This document shows positions 20,228 to 28,459 of a stretch of 64,000 nucleotides of DNA, in pieces (position 1 is the first letter of the stretch; each line of letters opens with the position of its first letter). The stretch is taken from contig NZ_AQWL01000009.1 in NCBI RefSeq assembly GCF_000376425.1, positions 83,293 through 147,292 on the forward strand, given 5' to 3'. A program made the position numbers and the translations under genes. This DNA is from Thiobacillus denitrificans DSM 12475 (GTDB lineage Bacteria > Pseudomonadota > Gammaproteobacteria > Burkholderiales > Thiobacillaceae). The notes beneath the pieces were generated by a model. That model was not told where the DNA came from and did no database searches. It saw nothing but the letters and a program-made list of their open reading frames with translations.

Positions 20228-22435
20228 CTAGAAATTGAACCGCCAATCGAAGAAGGCCGCCACCTCGTCCGGCGGCAAGGGCCTGGCGACGACATAACCC
20301 TGAATCTCGTCGCAGCCGCTCTGCCGCAAAAAGGCCACCTGGCCGGCCTGTTCGACTCCTTCGGCCACCACGCGCAGCTTCAGGGCATGGGCCAGGCGGA
20401 TGATGGCGTTGACGATTTCGGCGTCGTCGCTGTCGGTCACCACATCGCTCACGAAACTCTTGTCGATTTTCAGCGCATCGATCGGCATGCGCTTCAGCTG
20501 GCCGAGGTTGGAATACCCCGTGCCGAAATCGTCGATGTAAACATGCAGCCCACGCTGGCGCAGCGCCTCGAGCATGGCGAAGCTGCGTGCGGGGTTATCC
20601 ATCGCCGCGCTCTCGGTCACTTCCAGCTGCAAATACGCGGGGGGCATTCCGGTTTCCGCCAGGATGGCGTCGATGTCGTCGATCAGCCGCGCATCGGAAA
20701 ACTGCCGCGGCGACAGGTTGACGGCCACCGGCGGCGGGTCGCATCCGGCATCGCGCCAGACGATCCACTGCTCGCACGCCGCCCGCACCACCCAGCGGCC
20801 CAGCGGGATGATAAGGCCGGTTTCCTCGGCCACCGGGATCAACTGTTCGGAGCCGACGCTAAAGCCCGCGCGGGGAAGCCAGCGTACCAGTGCCTCCAGC
20901 CCCACCACCTGGCCGCTGGCAAGATCGACCTTGGGCTGGTAGGCCAGCGCCAGTTCGTTGCGTTCGAGCGCCTGGCGCAAACCGCTTTCCAGCGCCTGCA
21001 ACTGCTGCGCCACCGTGTTCAATTCATCGCTGAAGTACTCGATGCCGCTGCGGCGATGCTTGGCCTGGTACATCGCCAGATCGGCCTGGCGCAGCAGGGT
21101 ATGGGCGTCGAGTCCGTCGTCCGGATATACGCTGATGCCGATGCTGGCGCCGATGACGTAACGCCGCTGCGCGAGCTTGAAGGGCTTGGCCAGTGCCCGG
21201 AGCAGCTTGTGCGCCACCCGGCTGGCCGCCCGCGCGGCCGGCGCATGGGTCAGAATGACGGCGAACTCGTCGCCCCCCAGGCGGGCGACGAAATCATCGG
21301 CACGCAGCTGTTCGTCCAGCCGGTTGGCGACGATACACAGCACCTGATCGCCCACCTCGTGTCCCTGCGAGTCGTTGATGTGCTTGAAGCGGTCGAGGTC
21401 GATGAACAGCAGCGAAACCTGGGATTTTTCACGCTGCGCGCGCGCCAGTGCATGGCCGAGGAAATCCTGGAAATACGAGCGATTGGGCAGGCCGGTGAGC
21501 GGGTCGTGATTGGCCAGCATGTCGAGCCGCAATTCGGAATAGCGGCGCTCGGTCAGGGCGGCCGACACGAACAGGCCGCCCAGTGCCATGGTCGCCATGC
21601 TGACTTGCAGCGCGAATACGTCGCGCGGACTCGCGACGCCGGCGAGGCCGCCGTAGGAGGCAACCGCCACGCCCAGCACGATGAGCGCCGACAGGAAAAT
21701 CGCCAGGCTCGCGCCGGTCACCGAAAACCGCAGCGCGGCCCACAGCACCGCCGGCATCATCACGAACAGGACAATTTCGGCTGGCCGCAAAGGCTCGACG
21801 TACTCCATCATCGCCAGCGTCAGCGCCAGCATGCCGAGCATCAGCACCAGGCCTTCCAGCCGTGCGCCCCTGTTGGTCGGCAATAAATCCCAGCGTGTCG
21901 CCGTCAGCAGCAGCGGCGCAATCAGGTACACCCCCAGCAGATCGCCCAGCCACCATACCCACAAGCCCCGCAATACCGTGTCGACCGGCAGGTGGCCCCA
22001 GAAATAGAGGCTGAGCATGCCCGTCAGTGCGCTCGCCGCGCAGCCCAGCGGGGCGGCCACCAGCGCAAACTTGGCGACGCTGGGCACATAATCGAGGGTG
22101 GTGCTGAAAGGCTGCAGGTAACGCGGCAGATACCCAATGATCCACGCTTCCGCAGCCGCGCCGAGTGCAAAGCGGAATGCCTCGTCCGGCGGCAGAGACA
22201 GGCTGTTGATCGCGAACGACCCCAGTGCGGTCCCCACCACGCCTGCCGCGCCGAAGCGCAGGCTCGCCATGGCGCCAATGCCGGCAGCCAGCCAGACGGC
22301 GGCGACCACGCCAGCAATGTAGGCCGCAAGCTTGAGACTGAGCCAGCCTGCCAGCGCATACGCCAGCGCCGTCAGTCCGGCGATCAGCACAAAGCGCCTG
22401 ACCTCGGCGAAACCCGGCAGCGGCAGGCGAGCCAA
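20228..22435 (-). CDS. Membrane GGDEF-EAL protein with MASE1 sensor
   Basis: 735 residues. A MASE1-type integral sensor (about 1-300, eight or so helices, starting FVLIAGLTALAYALAGWLSLKLA), then a GGDEF domain with intact RLGGDEF, then an EAL domain with GLEALVRW, and the acidic residues in EVTESAAM, YIDDFGTGYSNL and KIDKSFV. Both the cyclic di-GMP synthase and phosphodiesterase signatures look complete, so the net activity is open. The gene ends a minus-strand set FIST - small coiled-coil protein - GGDEF/EAL, suggesting that a shared signal feeds into c-di-GMP. Confidence 0.93.
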   Translation of the reverse strand: MARLPLPGFAEVRRFVLIAGLTALAYALAGWLSLKLAAYIAGVVAAVWLAAGIGAMASLRFGAAGVVGTALGSFAINSLSLPPDEAFRFALGAAAEAWIIGYLPRYLQPFSTTLDYVPSVAKFALVAAPLGCAASALTGMLSLYFWGHLPVDTVLRGLWVWWLGDLLGVYLIAPLLLTATRWDLLPTNRGARLEGLVLMLGMLALTLAMMEYVEPLRPAEIVLFVMMPAVLWAALRFSVTGASLAIFLSALIVLGVAVASYGGLAGVASPRDVFALQVSMATMALGGLFVSAALTERRYSELRLDMLANHDPLTGLPNRSYFQDFLGHALARAQREKSQVSLLFIDLDRFKHINDSQGHEVGDQVLCIVANRLDEQLRADDFVARLGGDEFAVILTHAPAARAASRVAHKLLRALAKPFKLAQRRYVIGASIGISVYPDDGLDAHTLLRQADLAMYQAKHRRSGIEYFSDELNTVAQQLQALESGLRQALERNELALAYQPKVDLASGQVVGLEALVRWLPRAGFSVGSEQLIPVAEETGLIIPLGRWVVRAACEQWIVWRDAGCDPPPVAVNLSPRQFSDARLIDDIDAILAETGMPPAYLQLEVTESAAMDNPARSFAMLEALRQRGLHVYIDDFGTGYSNLGQLKRMPIDALKIDKSFVSDVVTDSDDAEIVNAIIRLAHALKLRVVAEGVEQAGQVAFLRQSGCDEIQGYVVARPLPPDEVAAFFDWRFNF

Positions 22436-22450
22436 GACGCTAAAGCCTGC

Positions 22451-22714
22451 CTACTGCACGGGATCGAGTTCGGCGCGCACCGACTCCAGCGCGTCCTTGA
22501 GGGTTTCCTCGGACAGTCCGTTGAGCTGCTCCGCCAGCATTTCGGCCGCATCGATGGTATCGGCTTCATCGGGCAGGCTGTCGGTATCGAGATTGGCCAC
22601 GAACACCGCCGCCGCCCCCGTCACCTGCAGCAGCTGGCGGCGCTCGTTCATCAGCATTTCGATTTCGTCGCGCAACAGGCGGATTTCGTCTTCTTTCATG
22701 GCGTGCAGGGTCAT
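22451..22714 (-). CDS. Small coiled-coil protein between FIST and GGDEF-EAL genes
   Basis: 87 residues: MTLHAMKEDEIRLLRDEIEMLMNERRQLLQ then a short hydrophobic stretch (VTGAAAVFVANL) and an acidic C-terminus rich in E and D. The first 30 residues have heptad spacing and should form a coiled coil. GGAGA lies before the ATG at 22714. It is 26 bases downstream of the FIST gene and 15 bases upstream of the GGDEF-EAL gene, so all three are probably one operon. I do not recognise the family; an adaptor role is a guess from position. Confidence 0.7.
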   Translation of the reverse strand: MTLHAMKEDEIRLLRDEIEMLMNERRQLLQVTGAAAVFVANLDTDSLPDEADTIDAAEMLAEQLNGLSEETLKDALESVRAELDPVQ

Positions 22715-22740
22715 GCTTGTCTCCGTATTTACTGCCTTGG

Positions 22741-23841
22741 TCAGCCAAACAGAGTTAACACTCCGGTGTAGCCATACAATCGGTTGTGGGAAATTTCACC
22801 GTTGGCAAAGAACCCCACCAGCGGAAAATCACCGAGGGCGTCGCGAATCAGCTCCATTTCCCGATTCGGCGCGCCGAACATGTGCTGGCCGCGCCCCAGG
22901 CAGGAATAATACACGCCACCCCGGATCGGCGAACCCAGCTGCGCCCCGATGGCTTGCAGCATCCGCAGCAGGTCGTCTTCGGCGGTTTGCTGGTCGCGGC
23001 GGCAGAACAGCAACTCATCCCCCGGCTCGACATACTCGCCGATCGCCACCAGATGGTTCTGCGGATCGACGCCGAGAATATTGCGCACCAGATAATCGCC
23101 GGTATCCGATCCACGTACCGGCAGGCCGACGAAGATATAGCCGGCCGCGCGCCGCAGGTCGTGCGCCAGTACTTCGCCGACCTCCTCCTTCATCACGTCC
23201 AGCGCCGGGCGGTTATCGAGGCCGCCGACGACGTTCTTGTTGGCGGCGGTGATGCGGTGGCGCGGCCCCAGCGGCGAAATGCCTTGCGTCAGCCGCGTCG
23301 CCAGCTTCACCCGTTCGCCGAACAACACGCCCGACAGGCCGCCGCTCACCACGCCGTCGCTGATCTGTGCCGTCTCGCCGCGCGAACTCGACAGCCCGCC
23401 GACGACAAAGCTGCCCGACACATGTGCGGAGAGGCCTTCGATCAGTTCCTGAACTTGCGTGTTCGCCGGGTCGCCATGCACCAGCGCGACATACGCATCC
23501 GGTGGCTGCGCCTCGATGTCCTGCAGCGTGCGCACTACCGGCAGCATGCTGAAGTCGGCCGATGCAAATTCACCCAGCATCACCGCCATCGCCGGCTCTT
23601 CCAGATATTCCACACCGGTGGCGCAGATCCCCACGCCCACACTGCCGGTCCAGTGCATCACCCCGGTCGCGCTTTTAAAAAATGCCAGGATTGCAGCGAG
23701 TTCGCCGGCGAAGGCATCCGATACATACAAGAATCCCAGCGTCGCCGTGGAGGGAATTGCGCCCAACTGGCCCATGCAGGTCTGTGCGGCGCGAGTCCAA
23801 TCGGCATCGGCGGCGTGAGCAAATTTGAAAGGGGTATTCAT
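22741..23841 (-). CDS. FIST-domain sensory protein
   Basis: 366 residues, soluble, with a FIST_N domain (about 20-210) and a FIST_C domain (about 215-350; GVYYSCLGRGQHMFG, DFPLVGFFANGEISH are typical). FIST proteins are proposed to bind small ligands such as amino acids and are often encoded beside GGDEF or histidine kinase genes. The ATG at 23841 was chosen over an upstream in-frame ATG because MNTPFKFAHAADADWTRAAQTC matches the family start. First gene of the FIST - coiled-coil - GGDEF/EAL operon. Confidence 0.88.
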   Translation of the reverse strand: MNTPFKFAHAADADWTRAAQTCMGQLGAIPSTATLGFLYVSDAFAGELAAILAFFKSATGVMHWTGSVGVGICATGVEYLEEPAMAVMLGEFASADFSMLPVVRTLQDIEAQPPDAYVALVHGDPANTQVQELIEGLSAHVSGSFVVGGLSSSRGETAQISDGVVSGGLSGVLFGERVKLATRLTQGISPLGPRHRITAANKNVVGGLDNRPALDVMKEEVGEVLAHDLRRAAGYIFVGLPVRGSDTGDYLVRNILGVDPQNHLVAIGEYVEPGDELLFCRRDQQTAEDDLLRMLQAIGAQLGSPIRGGVYYSCLGRGQHMFGAPNREMELIRDALGDFPLVGFFANGEISHNRLYGYTGVLTLFG

Positions 23842-23940
23842 AAGATTAAGATATCGATCAGGAATCCCGTCAGTTCGGCATGTCGGCCATGGATGATGGC
23901 ATTGCGCCCGCCACTGGCGTGGCGGGCGCAATGCCATGCA

Positions 23941-24330
23941 TCAGTAGCCGGTTCTGCTGCTCCGCGGCAATTCGCCCTCGCCAAAGAAATTCCACAATAG
24001 ATGCGCAACCACCTCGGGCGCAATCACGGTGTGCTGATTGTGTGCATCCTGTAGAGCGGTACGCAGCTTTTTACGCAATTCGGGGTCGCCGGTCAGATCG
24101 AAAATGATGTCGACTTTTGCGCCGAGCGTCACCACTTCCATCGCGTCCTTGAATACCGGCACCTTGCTGTGCATGAACCCAAGCGCAACCGGCGACTCCA
24201 GGTCGCGCGACGCGACGGCGACAATGTCGACGTTGACGTGTTCTTCCTGGATTTTTGCCAGAAAATGTTCCGCGAATTTTTCCCCGACATCGCCCAGACC
24301 CAGCAGGGCGACTTTCACGACATGGCTCAT
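23941..24330 (-). CDS. Rossmann-fold NAD(P)-binding protein
   Basis: 129 residues, MSHVVKVALLGLGDVGEKFAEHFL: a GxGxxG dinucleotide motif at residues 11-16, followed by VDIVAVASRD and VDIIFDLTGDPELRKKL, resembling the NAD-binding half of homoserine dehydrogenase-like proteins. No catalytic domain follows, so it is a single-domain protein. GAGGAGA is eight bases before the ATG at 24330; an ATG two codons earlier lies too close to it. The partner and substrate are unknown. It ends 100 bases upstream of the FIST gene and may be part of the same transcript. Confidence 0.75.
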   Translation of the reverse strand: MSHVVKVALLGLGDVGEKFAEHFLAKIQEEHVNVDIVAVASRDLESPVALGFMHSKVPVFKDAMEVVTLGAKVDIIFDLTGDPELRKKLRTALQDAHNQHTVIAPEVVAHLLWNFFGEGELPRSSRTGY

Positions 24331-24576
24331 GAACATCTCTCCTCGTATCAGTTATTGTTGGCAACAGCAGGATCTGTTGCTTTGTCGATCGGGCGGTCCA
24401 GCTCAGCGGGTCGCCCGTCGCGCGTTTGAAACGCATCTGGAGCATACGTATCCCGCCCCTGCCTGTCGATACCATCCTGCCGCCAGCAGTGTGGCGGGAC
24501 GGAACCCGCCCTCGCAGCTTCATGCCCGGCGGGCCCCGCGATATGATGCAGGCTGTCGACTCGCCCCTTTCCCCCC

Positions 24577-25539
24577 ATGCCAGACCCTTCCACGCTCTAC
24601 CCGCCGCTCACGCCCTACGCCAGCGGCATGCTGGAAACGCCCAGCGTCCATCATGTCTACTGGGAAACGTCCGGCAATCCCGCCGGCATCCCGGTATTGT
24701 TCGTGCATGGCGGCCCCGGCTCCGGCACCTCGCCCAACCAGCGGCGGTTCTTCGATCCGGCCCGCTACCGCATCGTCCTGTTCGACCAGCGCGGCTGCGG
24801 GCGCTCGACGCCGCATGGTGAGCTCACCGACAACACCACGCCGCACCTGATCGCCGACATGGAAGCGCTGCGCGTCGAACTCGGCATCGACAGCTGGCTG
24901 GTGTTCGGCGGATCGTGGGGGTCGACCCTGACGCTGGCCTACGCCGAGGCCCATCCGGAACGCTGTCGCGGGCTGGTGCTGCGCGGGATATTCCTGTGCC
25001 GCAAGAGCGAGATCGACTGGTTTCTCAACGGCATCCGCACCTTCTTCCCCGAGGCGCAGCGCAAGTTCGCGGAATTCATCCCCGAAGCAGAGCGCCACGA
25101 TCTGCTCGGTGCCTATTACCGCCGCCTGCTCGATCCGGACCCGGCCGTGCACCAGCCGGCTGCCCATGAGTGGGCCACTTTCGAGGCGTCCTGCTCGACC
25201 CTGCTGCCCAGCCCGGAGCTCGTCGCTGCGTTCGGTCGCGACAAGACCGCGCTTTCGCTTGCAAGGATCGAGGCGCACTATTTCGCGAATGACATTTTCC
25301 TGCCCGGCAACAGCCTGCTCGCCAACGTCGACCGCGTCCGCGCCATTCCCGCCGTCATCGTGCAGGGGCGCTACGATGCCGTCTGCCCGATCGTGTCGGC
25401 CGACGAACTCGCCCGCGCCTGGCCCGAGGCCCGCTATGCGATCGTGGCGGATGCCGGCCACTCGGCCTTCGAGCCGGGCATCTGCCGCGAACTCGTCGCC
25501 GCATGCGACCGTTTTGCCCGGACCGGAGCCTTCGATTGA
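24577..25539 (+). CDS. pip: Proline iminopeptidase
   Basis: 320 residues, full length for the S33 alpha/beta-hydrolase family that removes N-terminal proline. HGGPGSGTSPNQRRFFDP gives the oxyanion motif, GGSWGSTL the nucleophile Ser, GRYDAVCP the catalytic Asp and DAGHSAFEP the catalytic His. FDQRGCGRSTPH is the further family signature. No signal peptide, so cytoplasmic. Its stop overlaps the next gene's ATG (TGATG). Confidence 0.95.
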   Translation: MPDPSTLYPPLTPYASGMLETPSVHHVYWETSGNPAGIPVLFVHGGPGSGTSPNQRRFFDPARYRIVLFDQRGCGRSTPHGELTDNTTPHLIADMEALRVELGIDSWLVFGGSWGSTLTLAYAEAHPERCRGLVLRGIFLCRKSEIDWFLNGIRTFFPEAQRKFAEFIPEAERHDLLGAYYRRLLDPDPAVHQPAAHEWATFEASCSTLLPSPELVAAFGRDKTALSLARIEAHYFANDIFLPGNSLLANVDRVRAIPAVIVQGRYDAVCPIVSADELARAWPEARYAIVADAGHSAFEPGICRELVAACDRFARTGAFD

Positions 25540-26402
25540 TGGCGCTGTCACCTTACGTCTTCGATGCCAGCGCCGAGAACTTCAACCGGCTGGTGCTGGA
25601 AAACTCACACAAGGGTCCGGTGCTGGTGCACTTCTGGACCCCCAAGGCCGGGCCCTGCTTCATTTTGATGCCGCGCCTGGTGAAGCTCGCCGCCGAATAC
25701 GGCGGCAAATTTCTGCTCGTCATGTTGAACGCCGAAGAGCTGCCGGAGCTGGCGCGGCGCTTCAGCGTCAACTCGGTGCCGACGGTGAAGTTCTTCTGGC
25801 GCGGCGAGGTCGCCCATACCATCCACGGCGCCGACCCCGACAGCAGCTTCCGCGCGGTGCTCGACCGCTTCATCGCCGGTGACGCCAACCGTGCCCACGC
25901 GCTGGGCGTGGCGGCCTGGCAGGCGGGCAATAGCCAGCAGGCGCGCATGTTGCTCGCCAACGCGGCGCTGGCCGAGCCTGCCAATCTGACGATCCCGCGC
26001 GACCTCGCCAAGCTGCTGTGGGCCGAGGGCGAAGGCGAACAGGCGTTGAAACTGCTCGACAGCCTGCCGCCCGAGGCACGCGCCGACGCTGTCATTGCGC
26101 CCCTGTACGCGCATTTGAATCTGGCGGAAACCGCCCGCCTGGCGTCGCCGCTGGCCGACCTCGATGCATGCCTCGCCCGCGACGCCGACGACCTCGCCAC
26201 ACGCTATCAACGCGCAGCGGTACGGCTGGCAGGCGACGACTTTTCCGGCGCCATGGCGGACCTGCTGGCCATTGCGCGCACCGACCGCGGCTTTCGCAAC
26301 GATATCGCCCGCACCAGCCTGCTGGCGCTATTCGACCTGCTCGGCAGCGCACATCCGCTGACGCGTCAATATCGCCAGGCCTTGTTCGAATCGCTGCATT
26401 GA
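25539..26402 (+). CDS. CnoX/YbbN-like thioredoxin-TPR protein
   Basis: 287 residues. Thioredoxin-like domain at about 1-115, then TPR-like helical repeats (about 120-285), the layout of the chaperedoxin CnoX (YbbN). The active-site loop reads FWTPKAGPC: the first cysteine of the usual CGPC is Ala37 and only Cys40 is kept, so it cannot do standard dithiol exchange. It may hold clients by a mixed disulfide or act without redox chemistry. The ATG overlaps the pip stop; the following gene overlaps its own stop. Confidence 0.85.
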   Translation: MALSPYVFDASAENFNRLVLENSHKGPVLVHFWTPKAGPCFILMPRLVKLAAEYGGKFLLVMLNAEELPELARRFSVNSVPTVKFFWRGEVAHTIHGADPDSSFRAVLDRFIAGDANRAHALGVAAWQAGNSQQARMLLANAALAEPANLTIPRDLAKLLWAEGEGEQALKLLDSLPPEARADAVIAPLYAHLNLAETARLASPLADLDACLARDADDLATRYQRAAVRLAGDDFSGAMADLLAIARTDRGFRNDIARTSLLALFDLLGSAHPLTRQYRQALFESLH

Positions 26403-27139
26403 ACTTCGATCACCCTGCCTTTGCGCCCTACCAGACGTTGATCGACGCGATGGGACTGGCGCGCGGGCTGACCTCGCTCGATGCACTCAACGCGCTGGCC
26501 GCCGCGCGCGGCACGACGCAGGCGCGCGGGCTGCCGCTGCGCTTTGTCGCCCCCGACGGCCGCCACTCGGCGCGCGACTACGAAACGCATATCCTGCACA
26601 CCGGCCAGGTGCCGACCCGCGCCGACACCTGGCACGACGTGCTGAATGCGCTGGTGTGGCTGCGCTTTCCACGCTTCAAGTCAGCGCTGAACGCGGCCCA
26701 CGGCGAGGCCATCGCGCTGGAGACCGACACCCGGCGCGGGCGCCGGCGCGACGCGCTGACGGTGCTCGACGAATCGGGCGTGTGGGTGATCAGCCGCGAC
26801 CGGATCTTGTCCGGGCAATTGGCCGGGCGTGCATGGCACGCGCTGTTCTGGGAAGCGCGGGCCCGCGTGGAAAGTGACATGGGCTTTGTGGTGGTCGGCC
26901 ATGCGCTGCTGGAAAAGGCGCTGGCGCCTTATCCCTCGATGACCGGAAAATGCCTGACGCTGATCTCGGATTCGCTCGACCCCGATGCTGCCGATACGCT
27001 GGCGGTCGCTGCGCTCGAAACCGTCGACACCCCACGCCAGCTTGCGCCCCTGCCGATACAAGGCATTCCCGGCTGGGATGCAGCCAGCGCAGACGCCGCG
27101 TATTACGCCAACGCGGAAATCTTCCGGCCTGCGCGCTAG
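26399..27139 (+). CDS. DUF3025 family protein
   Basis: 246 residues from a TTG that overlaps the previous stop (TTGA), reading LNFDHPAFAPYQTLIDAMG. The family pattern is clear in LPLRFVAPDGRHSARDYETHILHTGQVPTRADTWHDVLNALVWLRFPRFKSALNAAH. The function of DUF3025 is unknown. No signal peptide or membrane helix. No ATG lies near the natural N-terminus, which supports the TTG. It is probably translationally coupled to the chaperedoxin-like gene and pip, and it converges on the next gene with a four-base overlap. Confidence 0.82.
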   Translation: MNFDHPAFAPYQTLIDAMGLARGLTSLDALNALAAARGTTQARGLPLRFVAPDGRHSARDYETHILHTGQVPTRADTWHDVLNALVWLRFPRFKSALNAAHGEAIALETDTRRGRRRDALTVLDESGVWVISRDRILSGQLAGRAWHALFWEARARVESDMGFVVVGHALLEKALAPYPSMTGKCLTLISDSLDPDAADTLAVAALETVDTPRQLAPLPIQGIPGWDAASADAAYYANAEIFRPAR

Positions 27140-27504
27140 GCTGTCGCGGCCGGCAGTTCGCCGCCGGCGATCCAGGACTGCGCCAGTTCCAGTTCGTCAA
27201 ACAGGCGGATATCCGCCGACATGAACAGGCGATTCACCCACATGCTCCACGCCACCCACTGGTCGCCGGTCAAAATCGCGATGCGGCCGAAATCGTTCTT
27301 GTGCTCGCGCGAGAATTTCAGCTCCTCCCACGCCACGTCGACGCTGTAGGACAGCATGTCGCGCAGGTCGAACAGCAGGTTGACCGTGCCCTGAAACTGG
27401 ATGCCGTAGCACACTGCCTGCTCCAGTTCGCGGTAGTCGCTCAGGGTGAACTGGCCCATCACGGTGACGGCGATCTGGTTGTCCTTGACGTTCAGGTTGA
27501 TCAT
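27136..27504 (-). CDS. SpoIIAA/STAS-like protein
   Basis: 122 residues, MINLNVKDNQIAVTVMGQFTLSDYRELEQAV and a central FQGTVNLLFDLRDMLSYSVDVAWEELKF. The alternating strand-helix pattern matches SpoIIAA-like (STAS-fold) proteins that bind small molecules or act as anti-anti-sigma-type switches. GAGGAG is six bases before the ATG at 27504. There is no conserved Ser of classical anti-anti-sigma factors that I can point to. The partner is unknown. Confidence 0.75.
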   Translation of the reverse strand: MINLNVKDNQIAVTVMGQFTLSDYRELEQAVCYGIQFQGTVNLLFDLRDMLSYSVDVAWEELKFSREHKNDFGRIAILTGDQWVAWSMWVNRLFMSADIRLFDELELAQSWIAGGELPAATA

Positions 27505-27531
27505 GGCGCACTCCTCATGTCCGAGTTCCAA

Positions 27532-28398
27532 CTATAGCGAATCGGGCCGGATTGGGGTTGATGCGCGTACCGCCCACACCCCGGCTGCCGCCACCAGCGC
27601 CATGCCGATCCAGGCCAGCAACGGCAAGCGTTCGCCAAACAGCAGCACGCCGTACAGGGCGGAAAACCCGACTGTCGTGTAGGCCAGCGAGCCGACCGTG
27701 AGCGTGCGGCCGCGATGGTAGGCACGTGTCAGCGCCAGCTGCGCCACCGTGGCGGTGACGCCGATGCCGATCAGCCACGGCCAGTCGCCAGCCTGTGGAA
27801 GGTGGAATCCAGCCACCGCCATCCAGGCTGCGCCGCCCACGGTCGACAACAACGTGAAATAGAACACCACGCGCCATTCGGATTCGCCCAGCCTGCCGAG
27901 TTGCTTGACGTTGACGTAGGCCACCGCCGCCAGCATGCCGGACGTCAGCCCGGCCAGGGCCGGCAACCAGGCCTGCCCCTGAACCTGCGGTTGCAGCAGC
28001 AGCACGATGCCGACAAAGCCCAGCAGCACCGCACCGTTCAAGCCGCGCCCGTGGCGTTCATGCAGCCACCACGCCGACAGCGCGGCAAGGAACAGCGGCG
28101 CGGTGTAGTTGAGGGTGACCGCGGTGGCGAGCGGCAGCCGCGCCAGCGCGTAGAAGAACAGCACCAGCGCGGAAAAGCCGGACAGGCTGCGCCAGAAATG
28201 GGCTTTCAAATGAGGGGTGGCAAGCGGCGCCAGCAGCCGGCGATGGCTGATCGCGATCACGCCCCAGATGGCGAGCAGCCCGAACGCCGAACGATAGAAC
28301 ACCAGTTCGGCCGGGGAAAAGGTGGCGGACGCATGTTTCACCAGCACGCTCATCAGCGCGAACAGCGCCGCCGCCACCAGCATCCAGCTCGACTTCAT
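27532..28398 (-). CDS. EamA/DMT family permease
   Basis: 288 residues with about ten membrane helices in two EamA halves: SSWMLVAAALFALMSVLVKHASATFSPAELVFYRS in the first and LPALAGLTSGMLAAVAYVNVKQLG in the second. The family exports amino acids, nucleotide sugars or other metabolites; the substrate cannot be read here. The ATG at 28398 was chosen, with the upstream frame discarded because it runs through a terminator hairpin. It is transcribed after the Rieske oxygenase, but a terminator separates the two. Confidence 0.85.
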   Translation of the reverse strand: MKSSWMLVAAALFALMSVLVKHASATFSPAELVFYRSAFGLLAIWGVIAISHRRLLAPLATPHLKAHFWRSLSGFSALVLFFYALARLPLATAVTLNYTAPLFLAALSAWWLHERHGRGLNGAVLLGFVGIVLLLQPQVQGQAWLPALAGLTSGMLAAVAYVNVKQLGRLGESEWRVVFYFTLLSTVGGAAWMAVAGFHLPQAGDWPWLIGIGVTATVAQLALTRAYHRGRTLTVGSLAYTTVGFSALYGVLLFGERLPLLAWIGMALVAAAGVWAVRASTPIRPDSL

Positions 28399-28410
28399 TG
28401 CGGCTGGGCG

Positions 28411-28439
28411 AAAAAAACGGGCGGAATACGCCGCCCGTT
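28411..28439 (-). terminator. Rho-independent terminator after the Rieske oxygenase
   Basis: On the minus strand, ACGGGCGG and CCGCCCGT pair as an 8-bp stem with a six-base loop, followed by seven Ts. It lies 20 bases past the stop of the oxygenase gene. Confidence 0.85.
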
Positions 28440-28459
28440 CGCCGAGGTGTTCCACCCGC

